Source: JBDXHU01 sp039989475
Lineage (GTDB): Bacteria > Pseudomonadota > Gammaproteobacteria > Pseudomonadales > Halieaceae
DNA: 64,000 nucleotides
NCBI GenBank assembly: GCA_039989475.1
Contig: JBDXHU010000013.1
Location: forward strand, 1-64,000
Direction of reading: 5' to 3'
Positions 43,260 to 52,076 of the stretch are shown here, one piece after another (position 1 is the stretch's first letter; each line of letters begins with the position of its first letter). Position numbers and translations under genes: made by a program. The notes under the pieces are model-generated. The model did not search any database. It worked only from the letters and a program-made list of their open reading frames with translations, and had not been told where the DNA came from.

Positions 43260-43829
43260 TTACTGTTGAGACTTGCTGGGAGGGATAACAACCTCGACCC
43301 TGCGGCCGGCCTCGCTCTCGTCGGCTGCTGCCTTGACCAGTTGCTGATCGATAAAGTAATCAATCTTGTCGCCGCGTACTGTTGAGCCATCCTCCTCTAC
43401 CTGGGCATTCTCGCGGAGCTGCACGCGACCTTCGTTGCGGTAGTACTCGATAATTCGGCCCTTGGCATGCGTCAGGGCGCTGTCTGGCTGGCGCTGTTGT
43501 TGCATGCGGGCGGGGGAGCCTTCAGCGACAATCTTGTCGCCTTCCTCCTCGATTTTGTAAACGGTGACCCGGTCAGCAGTAATGCGGATTGTGCCCTGCA
43601 CCAACTCGACATCGCCGGTGTATACCGTGAGGCCGGTTTTTTCATCACGAACCGCTCTGTCAGTCTTGATGCGGATCGGTTGTTCTTTATCTTCGGGCAA
43701 GGCGACTGCGCCTGGTGGCAGCAGCAATGCGCTGAAGAACAGGCAGAGGATGGCAGGGGAAAGCGGCATCGCAGCATTATAGGTGCTGCCAGAGCGTCGC
43801 TTGAAGCTGGCATAGCGTGAAAAATTCAT
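43260..43829 (-). CDS. lptA: LPS-transport periplasmic protein LptA
   Basis: Periplasmic bridge protein of LPS transport (OstA-like beta-jellyroll). The frame from ATG 43829 gives 189 residues: 20 polar residues, then a signal peptide (MPLSPAILCLFFSALLLPPG), then the jellyroll with IKTDRAVRDEKTGLTVYTGD and GTIRITADRVTVYKI. ATG 43829 overlaps the kdsC stop (ATGA); ATG 43769, right at the signal peptide, is the more likely mature-type start. A TATAAT lies just before 43769 and could be an internal promoter. No lptC separates it from kdsC, unlike the usual order. Confidence 0.92.
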   Translation of the reverse strand: MNFSRYASFKRRSGSTYNAAMPLSPAILCLFFSALLLPPGAVALPEDKEQPIRIKTDRAVRDEKTGLTVYTGDVELVQGTIRITADRVTVYKIEEEGDKIVAEGSPARMQQQRQPDSALTHAKGRIIEYYRNEGRVQLRENAQVEEDGSTVRGDKIDYFIDQQLVKAAADESEAGRRVEVVIPPSKSQQ

Positions 43830-44365
43830 TGACTTACCGTGACCGAGAGAAAGCCTGCTCGTGCGTTATCAAGCTTGCCTTGAGCCTGCAGGATGAACTC
43901 GCAGGCTTCGCGAACGGCGCCACGCCCGCCCGCGCGCTGACTACGCCAGTCTGCATGGGCCGCAACGAATTCATCGCCGTCGGCCACAGTCATGCCCAGC
44001 GCGCAGGCCTGTATGGCGGATAGATCAGGCAGGTCATCGCCCATATAAGCTACTGCGGACAGGTCCAGCTGTAATTGGGACAGCAATTCCCCCAGTGCCA
44101 CCAGTTTGTCATCCCGGCCCTGCACCAGGTGAGCGATACCCAGCTCTGTGGCCCGTCGCAGGACGATATCGGATTTGCGCCCGGTAATGATGGCCACCTG
44201 CACACCCTGACCCTGCAGCATTTTGATACCCAGGCCGTCCGCCGTGTAAAAGGCCTTAATTTCTTCACCTTCGCTGCCATAGAGCAAGCTGCCGTCACTT
44301 AATACGCCGTCCACATCCAGCACCAATAGCTGCACATTGCGGGCCTTCTCCAGTGCCATGCTCAC
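43826..44365 (-). CDS. kdsC: 3-deoxy-D-manno-octulosonate 8-phosphate phosphatase
   Basis: HAD-family phosphatase that makes free Kdo for the LPS core. It has 179 residues. The catalytic Asp pair is in LLVLDVDGVLSDG, and MGDDLPDLSAI is the metal site. The start is GTG 44365, overlapping the kdsD TGA as GTGA; ATG two codons later is possible. Confidence 0.95.
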   Translation of the reverse strand: MSMALEKARNVQLLVLDVDGVLSDGSLLYGSEGEEIKAFYTADGLGIKMLQGQGVQVAIITGRKSDIVLRRATELGIAHLVQGRDDKLVALGELLSQLQLDLSAVAYMGDDLPDLSAIQACALGMTVADGDEFVAAHADWRSQRAGGRGAVREACEFILQAQGKLDNARAGFLSVTVSQ

Positions 44366-45363
44366 GCCACGCCCGCCTTGAGAATATCGTGCAGGTGCAC
44401 AACGCCCAGCGGGCGTCGTTCCTCATCCACCGCAACCAGGGCACTAATAGCATGCTCTTCCATGATGTGCAGGGCTTCAGCAGCGAGAATTTCCGGGTTA
44501 ATGGTTATCGGGTTGAGGGTCATTACCGAATCGATAGTGGTGCGGTGGATATCCAGCTCACTGTCCAGGGCCCGGCGCAGGTCGCCGTCAGTAAATACAC
44601 CCTGTAAGCGCCCCTCCGCATCCAGCACGCTGGTCATACCCAGGCCCTTGGTGGTCACTTCCATCAGGGCCTTGTCCATCATGGTATCGATCGAGACTGT
44701 TGGCAGGGCTGCGCCGCCGTGCATGACATCATCAACCTTGAGCAGCAGCTTGCGGCCCAGCGCTCCGCCAGGATGAGAAAAAGCGAAGTCTACGGCGGTG
44801 AATCCTCGCGCCTCCATCAGGGCGATGGCCAGGGCATCCCCCGCCACCAGCGATACGGTGGTACTGGAGGTGGGCGCCAGGTCTAGCGAACAGGCCTCTT
44901 CGGCTACCCGGGTATCAAGATTCACATCGGCTGATTTCGCGAGTATGGAAGCGGGGTCGCCGGTCATTGTCACCAGGGGTACCGCCATGCGCTTCAGCAG
45001 GGGTAGCAAGGTCACCACCTCACTGGTGCTGCCGCTGTTGGAAAGCGCCAGCACAGAGTCCTGCTCGGTGATCATGCCCAGATCACCATGACTGGCTTCG
45101 CCCGGGTGCACGAACATGGCCGGTGTTCCGGTGCTTGCCAGGGTGGCTGCAATCTTGGTTCCTATATGTCCGGATTTACCCATGCCGGTAACCACCACCC
45201 TGCCACGGGTGGCCAGCATGATCTCGCAGGCGCGACAGTAGCTGTCATCCATGCGCTCGAGCAGATCCGAGATCGCATCGCACTCCATGCGCACGGTGCG
45301 CCTGGCAGAGCCAAGGAAATCAGGGGTTGCTGGTTTCGACACAGGGGTGGCCTCGCAGCTCAA
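44362..45363 (-). CDS. kdsD: Arabinose-5-phosphate isomerase KdsD
   Basis: Converts ribulose 5-phosphate to arabinose 5-phosphate for Kdo synthesis. It has 333 residues: a SIS domain (~40-180, VVTGMGKSGHIGTKIAATLA, and ALSNSGSTSEV) and two CBS domains (~205-333). SHPGGALGRKLLLKVDDVMH is the usual linker. The start TTG 45363 overlaps the upstream antiporter stop (TTGA). Confidence 0.95.
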   Translation of the reverse strand: MSCEATPVSKPATPDFLGSARRTVRMECDAISDLLERMDDSYCRACEIMLATRGRVVVTGMGKSGHIGTKIAATLASTGTPAMFVHPGEASHGDLGMITEQDSVLALSNSGSTSEVVTLLPLLKRMAVPLVTMTGDPASILAKSADVNLDTRVAEEACSLDLAPTSSTTVSLVAGDALAIALMEARGFTAVDFAFSHPGGALGRKLLLKVDDVMHGGAALPTVSIDTMMDKALMEVTTKGLGMTSVLDAEGRLQGVFTDGDLRRALDSELDIHRTTIDSVMTLNPITINPEILAAEALHIMEEHAISALVAVDEERRPLGVVHLHDILKAGVA

Positions 45364-46337
45364 CGTGCAGTATGGAACAGCCAGTAATAATACAGTGCGT
45401 ACACCAGCAGGAACAGCACGCCCATAAACCGGCCGATTTGATGGCCGGAATCAGGCCCCGCCGGCCTCAGCATGCTGCCATAAAGGCCTGCTGCCAGCAG
45501 CAGCGTGATTCCCAGCATGGAGGCGTAGTCGCGTAACAATACCTGGGGTTCCAGCACCTGGGTGGACAGAATTCCCGGCAGCGACATTACCCCCAGCAGA
45601 TTGAACAAATTGGAACCCATGACATTGCCCAGGGCTATCTCCGCATGGCCTTTCATGGCGCTGGCCAGTGATGCTGCCAATTCGGGCAGGCTGGTACCTA
45701 CCGCCACTACCGACAGGCCGATAACCAGTGGACTGACGCCAAGCTCCAGGGCGATTCTACTGGCTCCCCACACCAGCACCTTGGAACTGGCTACCAGCAA
45801 CACCAGGCCGATGGCAAAGCTTACCCAGGCCTTGGTCGGCGCCATGTGTGGTAACGCCTCGACGTTGGCCTCCTCGGCGGCATTGGGGTCGTGCGACTGT
45901 GATCGAATCATCTCGATCAGGATAAATGCCAGCGCTGCCAGCATCAGCAGGCCGTCCAGCCAGTCAAGCTCATTGTCCAGTAGTAGCAGGCCGCAGCCGA
46001 AGGTCACAGCCAGCAAGGTGGGCAGTTCGCGCCGCAGGCGGTTTCTGTGTACCGGCAGCGGTGCGATGAGCACGGTGATACCCAGCACCAGGCCCATGTT
46101 GGCGATATTGGAACCGATCGCGTTGCCGACTGCCAGTTCGCCCGTGCCAGAAATAGCGGCGTTGATTGACACCAGCACTTCCGGGGCTGAGGTGCCCAGC
46201 GAAACAATGGTCAGGCCGATGAGAATAGGTGACATGCCGGCGTTCTCGGCGATGGCCGCGGCCCCTGCAACGAATAGATCAGCGCTCCAAACGAGGATGA
46301 TGAAGCCGATCAATATGGCTGCTGACGCGATCAGCAT
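45360..46337 (-). CDS. yrbG: Calcium/sodium antiporter YrbG
   Basis: CaCA-family cation exchanger, 325 residues, the same length as E. coli YrbG. Two inverted repeats carry the ion-binding motifs: VSLGTSAPEVLVSINAA and VAVGTSLPELAASLASA, each followed by GNxxGSNxxN (GNAIGSNIAN, GNVMGSNLFN). ATG 46337 fits the known N-terminus (MLIASAAILIGF); the ORF extension is not supported. It heads the kds-lpt operon and is divergent from mlaC. Confidence 0.94.
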   Translation of the reverse strand: MLIASAAILIGFIILVWSADLFVAGAAAIAENAGMSPILIGLTIVSLGTSAPEVLVSINAAISGTGELAVGNAIGSNIANMGLVLGITVLIAPLPVHRNRLRRELPTLLAVTFGCGLLLLDNELDWLDGLLMLAALAFILIEMIRSQSHDPNAAEEANVEALPHMAPTKAWVSFAIGLVLLVASSKVLVWGASRIALELGVSPLVIGLSVVAVGTSLPELAASLASAMKGHAEIALGNVMGSNLFNLLGVMSLPGILSTQVLEPQVLLRDYASMLGITLLLAAGLYGSMLRPAGPDSGHQIGRFMGVLFLLVYALYYYWLFHTAR

Positions 46338-46485
46338 AAAAGTAGTATTCCTGTTAAAGTATTGGCCGGCTCGTCTTGCGCCTGAACTCCTTCCAGGCGT
46401 GGCGGTCAAAATCAGAAGTAGCGGGCGCCTGCATTATATAAGTGTCCACACACTAAAGGGAACGGACAGTCGTAAGGGAAATTGT

Positions 46486-47163
46486 ATGCTTGGTCAGCTG
46501 AAAAGAATAATTGCCAGGTCGATTGTGGTGGTTTTGGCGTCAGTGGCAGCACTGACTTCGGCATCGGCGGATAATAGTGCCTACGACGTCGTTCAGCTTA
46601 CCACCGACCGGGTGATGGCCGTGGTCGACGAGGCCAATGGCTATGCCAGCGAGGACCCGGAGCGCTATTTCCAGGAACTGCAGGGGGTGCTGGACGAGGT
46701 CGTGGATTTTGCCGGCTTCTCGCGCAGCGTCATGGGTGAATACGCCACCAAGAAACGTTACAAGTCGCTCAGTCCCGAGGGCAAGAAGGAGCTGCGGGCA
46801 CAGGTAACGCGCTTTACGGAAGTCATGCGGGTTGGCCTGGTGCGTACTTATGGCAAGGGCTTGCTGGCTTTCGGGGGTAGCCGGGTTGAAGTACAGCAGC
46901 CGGAAGCCGGACAGGGTGATGCGAAAAAGGCGGTGATCAAGCAGTTGATCTTCAGTGATGCCCCTGACCCCTATGTCATTGAGTATCAGATGCGGCGCAG
47001 CAAGGATGGTAGCTGGAAGTTGCGCAACCTGATAGTTGAGACTATCAACCTGGGTGTTATCTATCGCAATCAGTTCCAGGCGGCTGCCAAGGACGCCAGC
47101 GGCGACCTCAATGCGGTTATCGATAATTGGTCCACGCCTGATGATGTCAGTAAATCTGGCTAA
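46486..47163 (+). CDS. mlaC: MlaC-type periplasmic phospholipid carrier
   Basis: A 225-residue exported protein of the MlaC/Ttg2D family, which shuttles phospholipids between the outer-membrane MlaA and the inner-membrane MlaFEDB complex. Signal peptide 1-29 (IIARSIVVVLASVAALTSASA); core motifs VVDFAGFSRSVMGEYATKKR and WKLRNLIVETINLGVIYRNQ. AAGGG before ATG 46486 is a good ribosome site. The usual partners mlaF, mlaE and mlaD (upstream) and mlaB (downstream) are absent here, though position next to yrbG and ibaG is conserved. Confidence 0.9.
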   Translation: MLGQLKRIIARSIVVVLASVAALTSASADNSAYDVVQLTTDRVMAVVDEANGYASEDPERYFQELQGVLDEVVDFAGFSRSVMGEYATKKRYKSLSPEGKKELRAQVTRFTEVMRVGLVRTYGKGLLAFGGSRVEVQQPEAGQGDAKKAVIKQLIFSDAPDPYVIEYQMRRSKDGSWKLRNLIVETINLGVIYRNQFQAAAKDASGDLNAVIDNWSTPDDVSKSG

Positions 47164-47270
47164 ACTCGCCTTTCAGCGACAATTCTCCTAACATTGCGCT
47201 TTTTGTCCGACCGAGCTGCCGCTCCTGGATAGGCATTGGGGGAGTCGGCCGTTCCGCAGAGGAATGCAAT

Positions 47271-47513
47271 ATGCAAGCGCAGGAAATACAAACACTACTG
47301 GAAGCAGGTATGGAATCCTGCCAGGTCGAGGTGAGTGGAGAGGGTAGCCACTTCGATATTCTGGTGATAGGGGAAATGTTTGCGGGGCTCAGGCCGGTGC
47401 AGAAGCAGCAGCGAGTCTATGCCGTGCTCAACCCACACATAGCGGACGGCAGTATCCACGCCGTCAACATCCGTACGTTTACACCTGCAGAATGGCAGGC
47501 GCAGGGCGCCTGA
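47271..47513 (+). CDS. ibaG: BolA-family protein IbaG
   Basis: An 80-residue BolA-like protein, partner of monothiol glutaredoxins in Fe-S handling. SGEGSHFDILVIGEMFAGLR and HAVNIRTFTPAEW are family landmarks. In most relatives it is followed by murA; here hisG begins 15 bp later. Confidence 0.93.
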   Translation: MQAQEIQTLLEAGMESCQVEVSGEGSHFDILVIGEMFAGLRPVQKQQRVYAVLNPHIADGSIHAVNIRTFTPAEWQAQGA

Positions 47514-47528
47514 TGCTGGAGCGAAACG

Positions 47529-48167
47529 GTGGCTGCTGAAATCACCCTGGCGCTGACCAAGGGCCGAATTCTCAAGGAAACGCTGCCCTTGCTGGCGCGT
47601 GCCGGTATCGTGCCTGAAGATGACATCAATAGCAGCCGCAAGCTGGTATTTGCCTGCACTCGGCCGGACGTTCGGCTGCTACTGTTGCGCGGCACCGATG
47701 TGCCGACCTACGTACAGCATGGGTCGGCTGACATGGGCGTGGTCGGCAAGGACGTCCTGCTCGAGCAGGGTGCCCAGGGTCTCTACGAACCGCTGGATCT
47801 CGGTATAGCGCGTTGCCAGCTAATGACGGCAGCGCCGGCAGGCTGGCGCCCCGGTAGTAGCCGGGTTCGGGTGGCAACCAAATTTACTAACGTGGCACGG
47901 CGTTTCTTTGCCCAGCGCGGAATGCACGCGGATATCATCAAGCTTTATGGCGCTATGGAACTGGCACCAATGATGGATCTGGCTGACCTGATCGTGGACA
48001 TTGTCGATACCGGCAATACCCTGCGAGCCAATGGTCTGGAACCGGTGGACCACATCGCCGATGTCAGCTCCAGGCTGGTGGTCAATAAAGCGGCCATGCG
48101 CAGCAAGCATGCATTAATTCAGGAGATTACCGCCTCCCTGTCAGCGGCTGTGGAGCAGGGCCGGTGA
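47529..48167 (+). CDS. hisG: ATP phosphoribosyltransferase, short form
   Basis: First enzyme of histidine synthesis, joining ATP and PRPP. At 212 residues it is the short HisG, which lacks the C-terminal regulatory domain and needs HisZ encoded elsewhere. LALTKGRILKETLPLLARAG, the PRPP loop DIVDTGNTLRANGL and DMGVVGKDVLLE are typical. The start is GTG 47529 with GGAG seven bases upstream. It overlaps hisD by 4 bp. Confidence 0.96.
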   Translation: MAAEITLALTKGRILKETLPLLARAGIVPEDDINSSRKLVFACTRPDVRLLLLRGTDVPTYVQHGSADMGVVGKDVLLEQGAQGLYEPLDLGIARCQLMTAAPAGWRPGSSRVRVATKFTNVARRFFAQRGMHADIIKLYGAMELAPMMDLADLIVDIVDTGNTLRANGLEPVDHIADVSSRLVVNKAAMRSKHALIQEITASLSAAVEQGR

Positions 48168-49468
48168 TGTTACAGCTAGACAGCAGCGACCAGGATTTTG
48201 CCCAGCGCCTGCGGAAATTGACCAGTTGGCAGGACACCACCAGCAGTGAGGTGCTGGCCACAGTCGATGCCATTGTAGACCGGGTTATTGAGCATGGGGA
48301 CCGGGCGCTGCTCGAGTATACCCGGCAGTTGGATCACCTCGAATTGACCGAGGCTGCCCAGCTTGAAGTATCTTCAGCGCGTCTCCAGCAGGCCCTGGCA
48401 GGCATAGATAAAGAGCAGCGCAGCGCTCTGGAAACGGCGGCGGGCCGTATACGCGACTATCACCAGCGCCAGTTGCAGGAATCCTGGAATTACCGCGATG
48501 GCACCGGCTCGTTGCTGGGTCAGCAGATTACCGCCTTGCAGCGCGTGGGTGTCTACGTCCCCGGCGGCCTCGCCAGTTATCCCTCTTCGGTTCTTATGAA
48601 TATCATCCCGGCTCGAGTGGCCGGCGTTGACGAGATTATCATGACGGTACCAACGCCTGGCGGCGAAGTCAGTGAGCTGGTATTGGCCGCCGCCGCCCTG
48701 GCCGGTGCCGACCGGGTGTTTACAATCGGCGGAGCCCAGGCGATTGCCGCGCTGGCCTACGGGACCGAGAGTGTGCCGCAGGTGGACAAGATTGTCGGTC
48801 CTGGCAATATCTACGTGGCGACCGCCAAGCGCCGGGTCTTTGGCCAGGTCGGCATAGACATGATTGCGGGTCCCTCGGAAATTCTTGTTGTTTGCGATGG
48901 CCAGACCAACCCTGACTGGATAGCCCTGGACCTGTTTGCCCAGGCCGAGCACGGCGAAGATGCGCAATCGATACTTGTGTCACCTGATCCTGACTTCCTG
49001 GTAGCGGTGTCGGCCAGCATCGAACGCCTGCTTCCCAGCATGGAGCGGGAGGACATCATTCGTGCCTCACTGGCCGGGCGTGGGGCAATGATCCTGTGCC
49101 GTGATATTGCCGACGCCATCGCCGTATCCAACCAGGTGGCGCCGGAACACCTGGAGCTTTCGCTGGACGATGCCGAGACCTGGCTGGACCAGGTTCGTCA
49201 CGCCGGCGCTATTTTCCTGGGTCGCAATAGTGCCGAGGCTCTTGGTGACTATTGCGCCGGCCCCAATCACGTGCTGCCCACCTCGGGTACGGCACGGTTT
49301 TCCTCACCGCTGGGCGTCTATGATTTCCAGAAGCGCAGTTCACTGATTATGTGTAGTGAAGAGGGTATCGCGCAGTTGGCGCCGGTGGCCGCGGAACTGG
49401 CGCGCGGGGAATCCCTGCAGGCTCACGCCCTGTCGGCGGAGTGCCGCCTGGGGCAAGATATCGACTAG
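48164..49468 (+). CDS. hisD: Histidinol dehydrogenase
   Basis: Zinc enzyme for the last two steps of histidine synthesis. It has 434 residues. YVPGGLASYPSSVLMNIIPA, VDKIVGPGNIYVATAKR and the Zn-binding region EHGEDAQSILVS and GPNHVLPTSGTARF are present. The usual hisC does not follow; the next gene is the convergent degS. Confidence 0.97.
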   Translation: MMLQLDSSDQDFAQRLRKLTSWQDTTSSEVLATVDAIVDRVIEHGDRALLEYTRQLDHLELTEAAQLEVSSARLQQALAGIDKEQRSALETAAGRIRDYHQRQLQESWNYRDGTGSLLGQQITALQRVGVYVPGGLASYPSSVLMNIIPARVAGVDEIIMTVPTPGGEVSELVLAAAALAGADRVFTIGGAQAIAALAYGTESVPQVDKIVGPGNIYVATAKRRVFGQVGIDMIAGPSEILVVCDGQTNPDWIALDLFAQAEHGEDAQSILVSPDPDFLVAVSASIERLLPSMEREDIIRASLAGRGAMILCRDIADAIAVSNQVAPEHLELSLDDAETWLDQVRHAGAIFLGRNSAEALGDYCAGPNHVLPTSGTARFSSPLGVYDFQKRSSLIMCSEEGIAQLAPVAAELARGESLQAHALSAECRLGQDID

Positions 49469-49472
49469 CAGA

Positions 49473-49497
49473 CAGCGGGTTTAGCTACTGCCCGCTG
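49473..49497. terminator. Hairpin between convergent hisD and degS
   Basis: CAGCGGG (49473-49479) pairs with CCCGCTG (49491-49497) around an 11-base loop. It overlaps the last codons of degS and starts 5 bp after hisD. No long T run follows on either strand, so it is a possible bidirectional terminator or an RNA 3'-end protector. Confidence 0.4.
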
Positions 49498-50591
49498 CTC
49501 TCCGGTCGTGAACCAACAACGACCTTCATTTTCATATCCTGGCCCTCGCGGCGCAAGGTAAGGTCGACCGCGTCACCCGGGCGCAGCAGGGCAATCTGGT
49601 GCATGGTTACGCGACCATCGACTACCGGCTGCATATCGATGTGCGTGATCACGTCGCCCTCACGAATACCGCTGTGCGCCGCCGGCCCGCGCGGGTGTGT
49701 ACCAGTTACCAGCAGTGAAGGAAGGTCGGAACCGGTCATGAAGATGGTTTGCACTTCCAGCCCCATCCAGCCGCGGATAACCTTCCCAAAACTGACCAGG
49801 TCCTGGGCCACACCCATGGCCAGGTCGACCGGAGTTGCGAGCCCGATACCCGTGAACTCGCGATTGCGCGAGAAGGTGGCGGTATTTATTCCCAGCAGCC
49901 GGCCCTGTGTATCGATCAAGGCGCCACCGGAGTTACCCTCGTTAATAGCGGCATCGGTCTGGATGAAGTCCTCGTAGGTACTCAACTGCAGGCCGTAACG
50001 CCCCAGAGCGGAAATAATGCCCTGGGACACTGAATGGCCGAAGCCATAGGGATTGCCGATCGCCAGCACCACGTCGCCGACCCTGGCCTGGTCCGGCTTG
50101 CCAAAGCTGATAGGCTGGATGTTCTCGAGTTGAATACGCAGTACCGCGAGATCTGTGTCGGGATCGCTGCCTGCCACCTGGGCCAGGGTGGTGCGGCCAT
50201 CATGCAGACGCACCAGGATCTCGTCAGCATCGGCAATAATATGGCGACTGGTCAGAATCAGTCCCTGGGCGGAAACGATGACGCCGGAGCCCAGGGAGCG
50301 CTGCAAGCGTTCCCGCCTGCGGTCGCTATCATTGATGCCGCGCCTGTAGAAGGGATCCCTGAATGTGCTGCCGGGCATCTCCCGCACTAACTTGCTGGTG
50401 TAGATATTCACCACGGCAGGTATAGCCTGTTGCACGGCGGCGGCAAAACTAACGGCGGGGTAGCTTGCATTGTTGTCGGCTACGCTAGTGGCTGCGCCGG
50501 AATCCGTGCGTTGGTGCCACTGCAGCAAAATAATGGCTGCAAGTATCCCGGCAATAGCCGGCCAGGTGATAAACTGCAAAAATCGTGTCAT
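49485..50591 (-). CDS. Membrane-anchored periplasmic serine protease DegS/AlgW-like
   Basis: A 368-residue site-1 protease that, in relatives, senses misfolded porins with its PDZ domain and cuts the anti-sigma factor RseA/MucA. N-terminal anchor ~8-25 (ITWPAIAGILAAIILLQW), trypsin-like domain with His117 (LTSRHII), Asp147 (DPDTDLAVL) and Ser221 (NEGNSGGAL), one PDZ domain (~265-350). A single PDZ domain and a membrane anchor separate it from DegP and DegQ. I chose ATG 50591; a 14-codon ORF extension has no ribosome site. It is divergent from the Nif3-like gene. Confidence 0.92.
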   Translation of the reverse strand: MTRFLQFITWPAIAGILAAIILLQWHQRTDSGAATSVADNNASYPAVSFAAAVQQAIPAVVNIYTSKLVREMPGSTFRDPFYRRGINDSDRRRERLQRSLGSGVIVSAQGLILTSRHIIADADEILVRLHDGRTTLAQVAGSDPDTDLAVLRIQLENIQPISFGKPDQARVGDVVLAIGNPYGFGHSVSQGIISALGRYGLQLSTYEDFIQTDAAINEGNSGGALIDTQGRLLGINTATFSRNREFTGIGLATPVDLAMGVAQDLVSFGKVIRGWMGLEVQTIFMTGSDLPSLLVTGTHPRGPAAHSGIREGDVITHIDMQPVVDGRVTMHQIALLRPGDAVDLTLRREGQDMKMKVVVGSRPESSGQ

Positions 50592-50658
50592 CGGCTCGTA
50601 TGCCTCGCTGCGTACCGCCGCAAAATTATACACTGCGACGCCTGGAGGAGAACGCTCA

Positions 50659-51420
50659 ATGCCTGTTTCCCTGTCTCAATTGGAGCAGACTTTCGATGAA
50701 CTGCTACGTCCGGCACAGTTTCGCGATTACGTACCCAATGGTTTGCAGCTGCAAGGGCGGGAAGAAGTGGGCCTGGTGGTCAGTGGGGTGAGCGCTTGTC
50801 AGGACTTGATTGACGCGGCACTGGCGATGTCTGCGGACGCGGTGCTGGTGCATCATGGCTTTTTCTGGCGCAACGAGTCACCGGTTATTACAGGAATGAA
50901 GCGGCGGCGCATCGGTGCTTTACTGGCGGCGGACGTTAGCCTCTTTGCCTATCATCTGCCGCTGGATGCTCACCCGCAATTTGGCAATAACGCCTGCCTG
51001 GCCCGGCTGCTGGACATTCGGGTTGATGGCGAACTGGATCCCGGCGATCCGGATGGTGTTGGCAACGTGGGCCAATTCGCCGAGCCATTGCCCATGGCGG
51101 CGCTGCTGCAGCGGATCGAACAGCAGCTGCAACGGCCACCTCTGCATGTGGGTGACCCGGAGCGCCCGGTGCAGCGGGTTGCCTGGTGCACGGGTAGCGC
51201 GCAGGATTATATTGAGGCGGCTGTGAAGGCGGGCGCAGAGGTCTATATTACCGGCGAGGTCTCAGAACAGACGGTACATGTTGCCCGGGAAGAAGGTATC
51301 GAGTTTATTGCTGCCGGACATCATGCCACCGAGCGCTACGGTGTGCAGGCCGTGGGTGAAGAAATTAGCCGGCGCCTGGGCATAGAACACCGCTTCATCG
51401 ATATTGATAACCCCGTCTGA
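50659..51420 (+). CDS. Nif3-like dinuclear metal protein (YbgI family)
   Basis: A 253-residue member of the Nif3/YbgI family, which forms a toroidal hexamer with a dinuclear metal site. The role is uncertain; GTP cyclohydrolase 1 type 2 is the database name. LSQLEQTFDELLRPAQFRDY, the metal ligands in VLVHHGFFW, and the C-terminal AGHHATERYGV are clear. ATG 50659 has GGAGGAG upstream. Confidence 0.92.
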   Translation: MPVSLSQLEQTFDELLRPAQFRDYVPNGLQLQGREEVGLVVSGVSACQDLIDAALAMSADAVLVHHGFFWRNESPVITGMKRRRIGALLAADVSLFAYHLPLDAHPQFGNNACLARLLDIRVDGELDPGDPDGVGNVGQFAEPLPMAALLQRIEQQLQRPPLHVGDPERPVQRVAWCTGSAQDYIEAAVKAGAEVYITGEVSEQTVHVAREEGIEFIAAGHHATERYGVQAVGEEISRRLGIEHRFIDIDNPV

Positions 51421-51466
51421 CCTGTTTATTAAGCCCGGTCAGGCCTGTTTATTAAACCCGGTCAAG
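51421..51466. repeat. 23-bp direct repeat that duplicates the yhcB stop region
   Basis: Two adjacent 23-bp copies (51421-51443 and 51444-51466, three mismatches) followed by a third partial copy. On the minus strand the unit reads AAACAGGCNTGACCGGG plus NTTAAT, and its first copy contains the last codons and TGA of yhcB. A local tandem duplication of the gene's tail; not coding beyond the stop. Confidence 0.75.
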
Positions 51467-51974
51467 CCTGTTTCGACAGGGGGTCTTCCTCGACGATAGC
51501 AACCGGATCGATGTGTTCCTCGCTTTCGGCCTGCTTATCGAGACCGAATTCCTCGTTCAATACGCCCGTCGCAAAGGGTGATGCCTTGGGCGCGTAGTCC
51601 AGCGGTGGCTGCACCGCACCCGGGTCAGCTTCCCCGGCGATTTGTGACATGGACGTGTCGGGAATCCGCCGCAGGATGTTACCGGCTTCGTCTTCGCACA
51701 GTTCGCTGGCACCGCTGGCGAGATGATTGTGTACATCCCGATAGCTCTCAGCCATGTTATTCAGTAGTTTGGCCGTATCTGTGAAATGCTCGACGACCTG
51801 GTGCTGGTAGTCTTTTTGCTGCTGCAACAAACGATCGACGTTGCGCTCCAGTTCGCGCTGCTTGCGACCGTCGTTGGACATGCGGCGGCTGAGCAGGGTG
51901 CCGATGCCGGCGCCGATGATCAGGGCGATTAATGCGGTCACGAAAAGATTGCTTATGTCGTACACAGATAGCAC
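51462..51974 (-). CDS. zapG: YhcB/ZapG-family division-associated membrane protein (DUF1043)
   Basis: A 170-residue protein with an N-terminal membrane helix (~8-28, NLFVTALIALIIGAGIGTLL) and a cytoplasmic coiled coil (~35-90, GRKQRELERNVDRLLQQQKD), then an acidic, Pro-containing tail. YhcB links cell division and envelope growth in E. coli. Divergent from zapE with 102 bp between, as in many gammaproteobacteria. Confidence 0.9.
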   Translation of the reverse strand: MLSVYDISNLFVTALIALIIGAGIGTLLSRRMSNDGRKQRELERNVDRLLQQQKDYQHQVVEHFTDTAKLLNNMAESYRDVHNHLASGASELCEDEAGNILRRIPDTSMSQIAGEADPGAVQPPLDYAPKASPFATGVLNEEFGLDKQAESEEHIDPVAIVEEDPLSKQA

Positions 51975-52076
51975 CTGTTATTCATTCACCTTTGCAGTAT
52001 ACCGGCTTCGGCGCTCTGGCTGTAGCGTCTTCAACACAATTGCGATTGGCAGGTCAGCTGGTTACAGTGTGGCCTC

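Noticed and set aside
45562..46485. Long plus-strand extension upstream of mlaC
   Set aside because: Antisense to yrbG; the mlaC ATG at 46486 has a good ribosome site and signal peptide.
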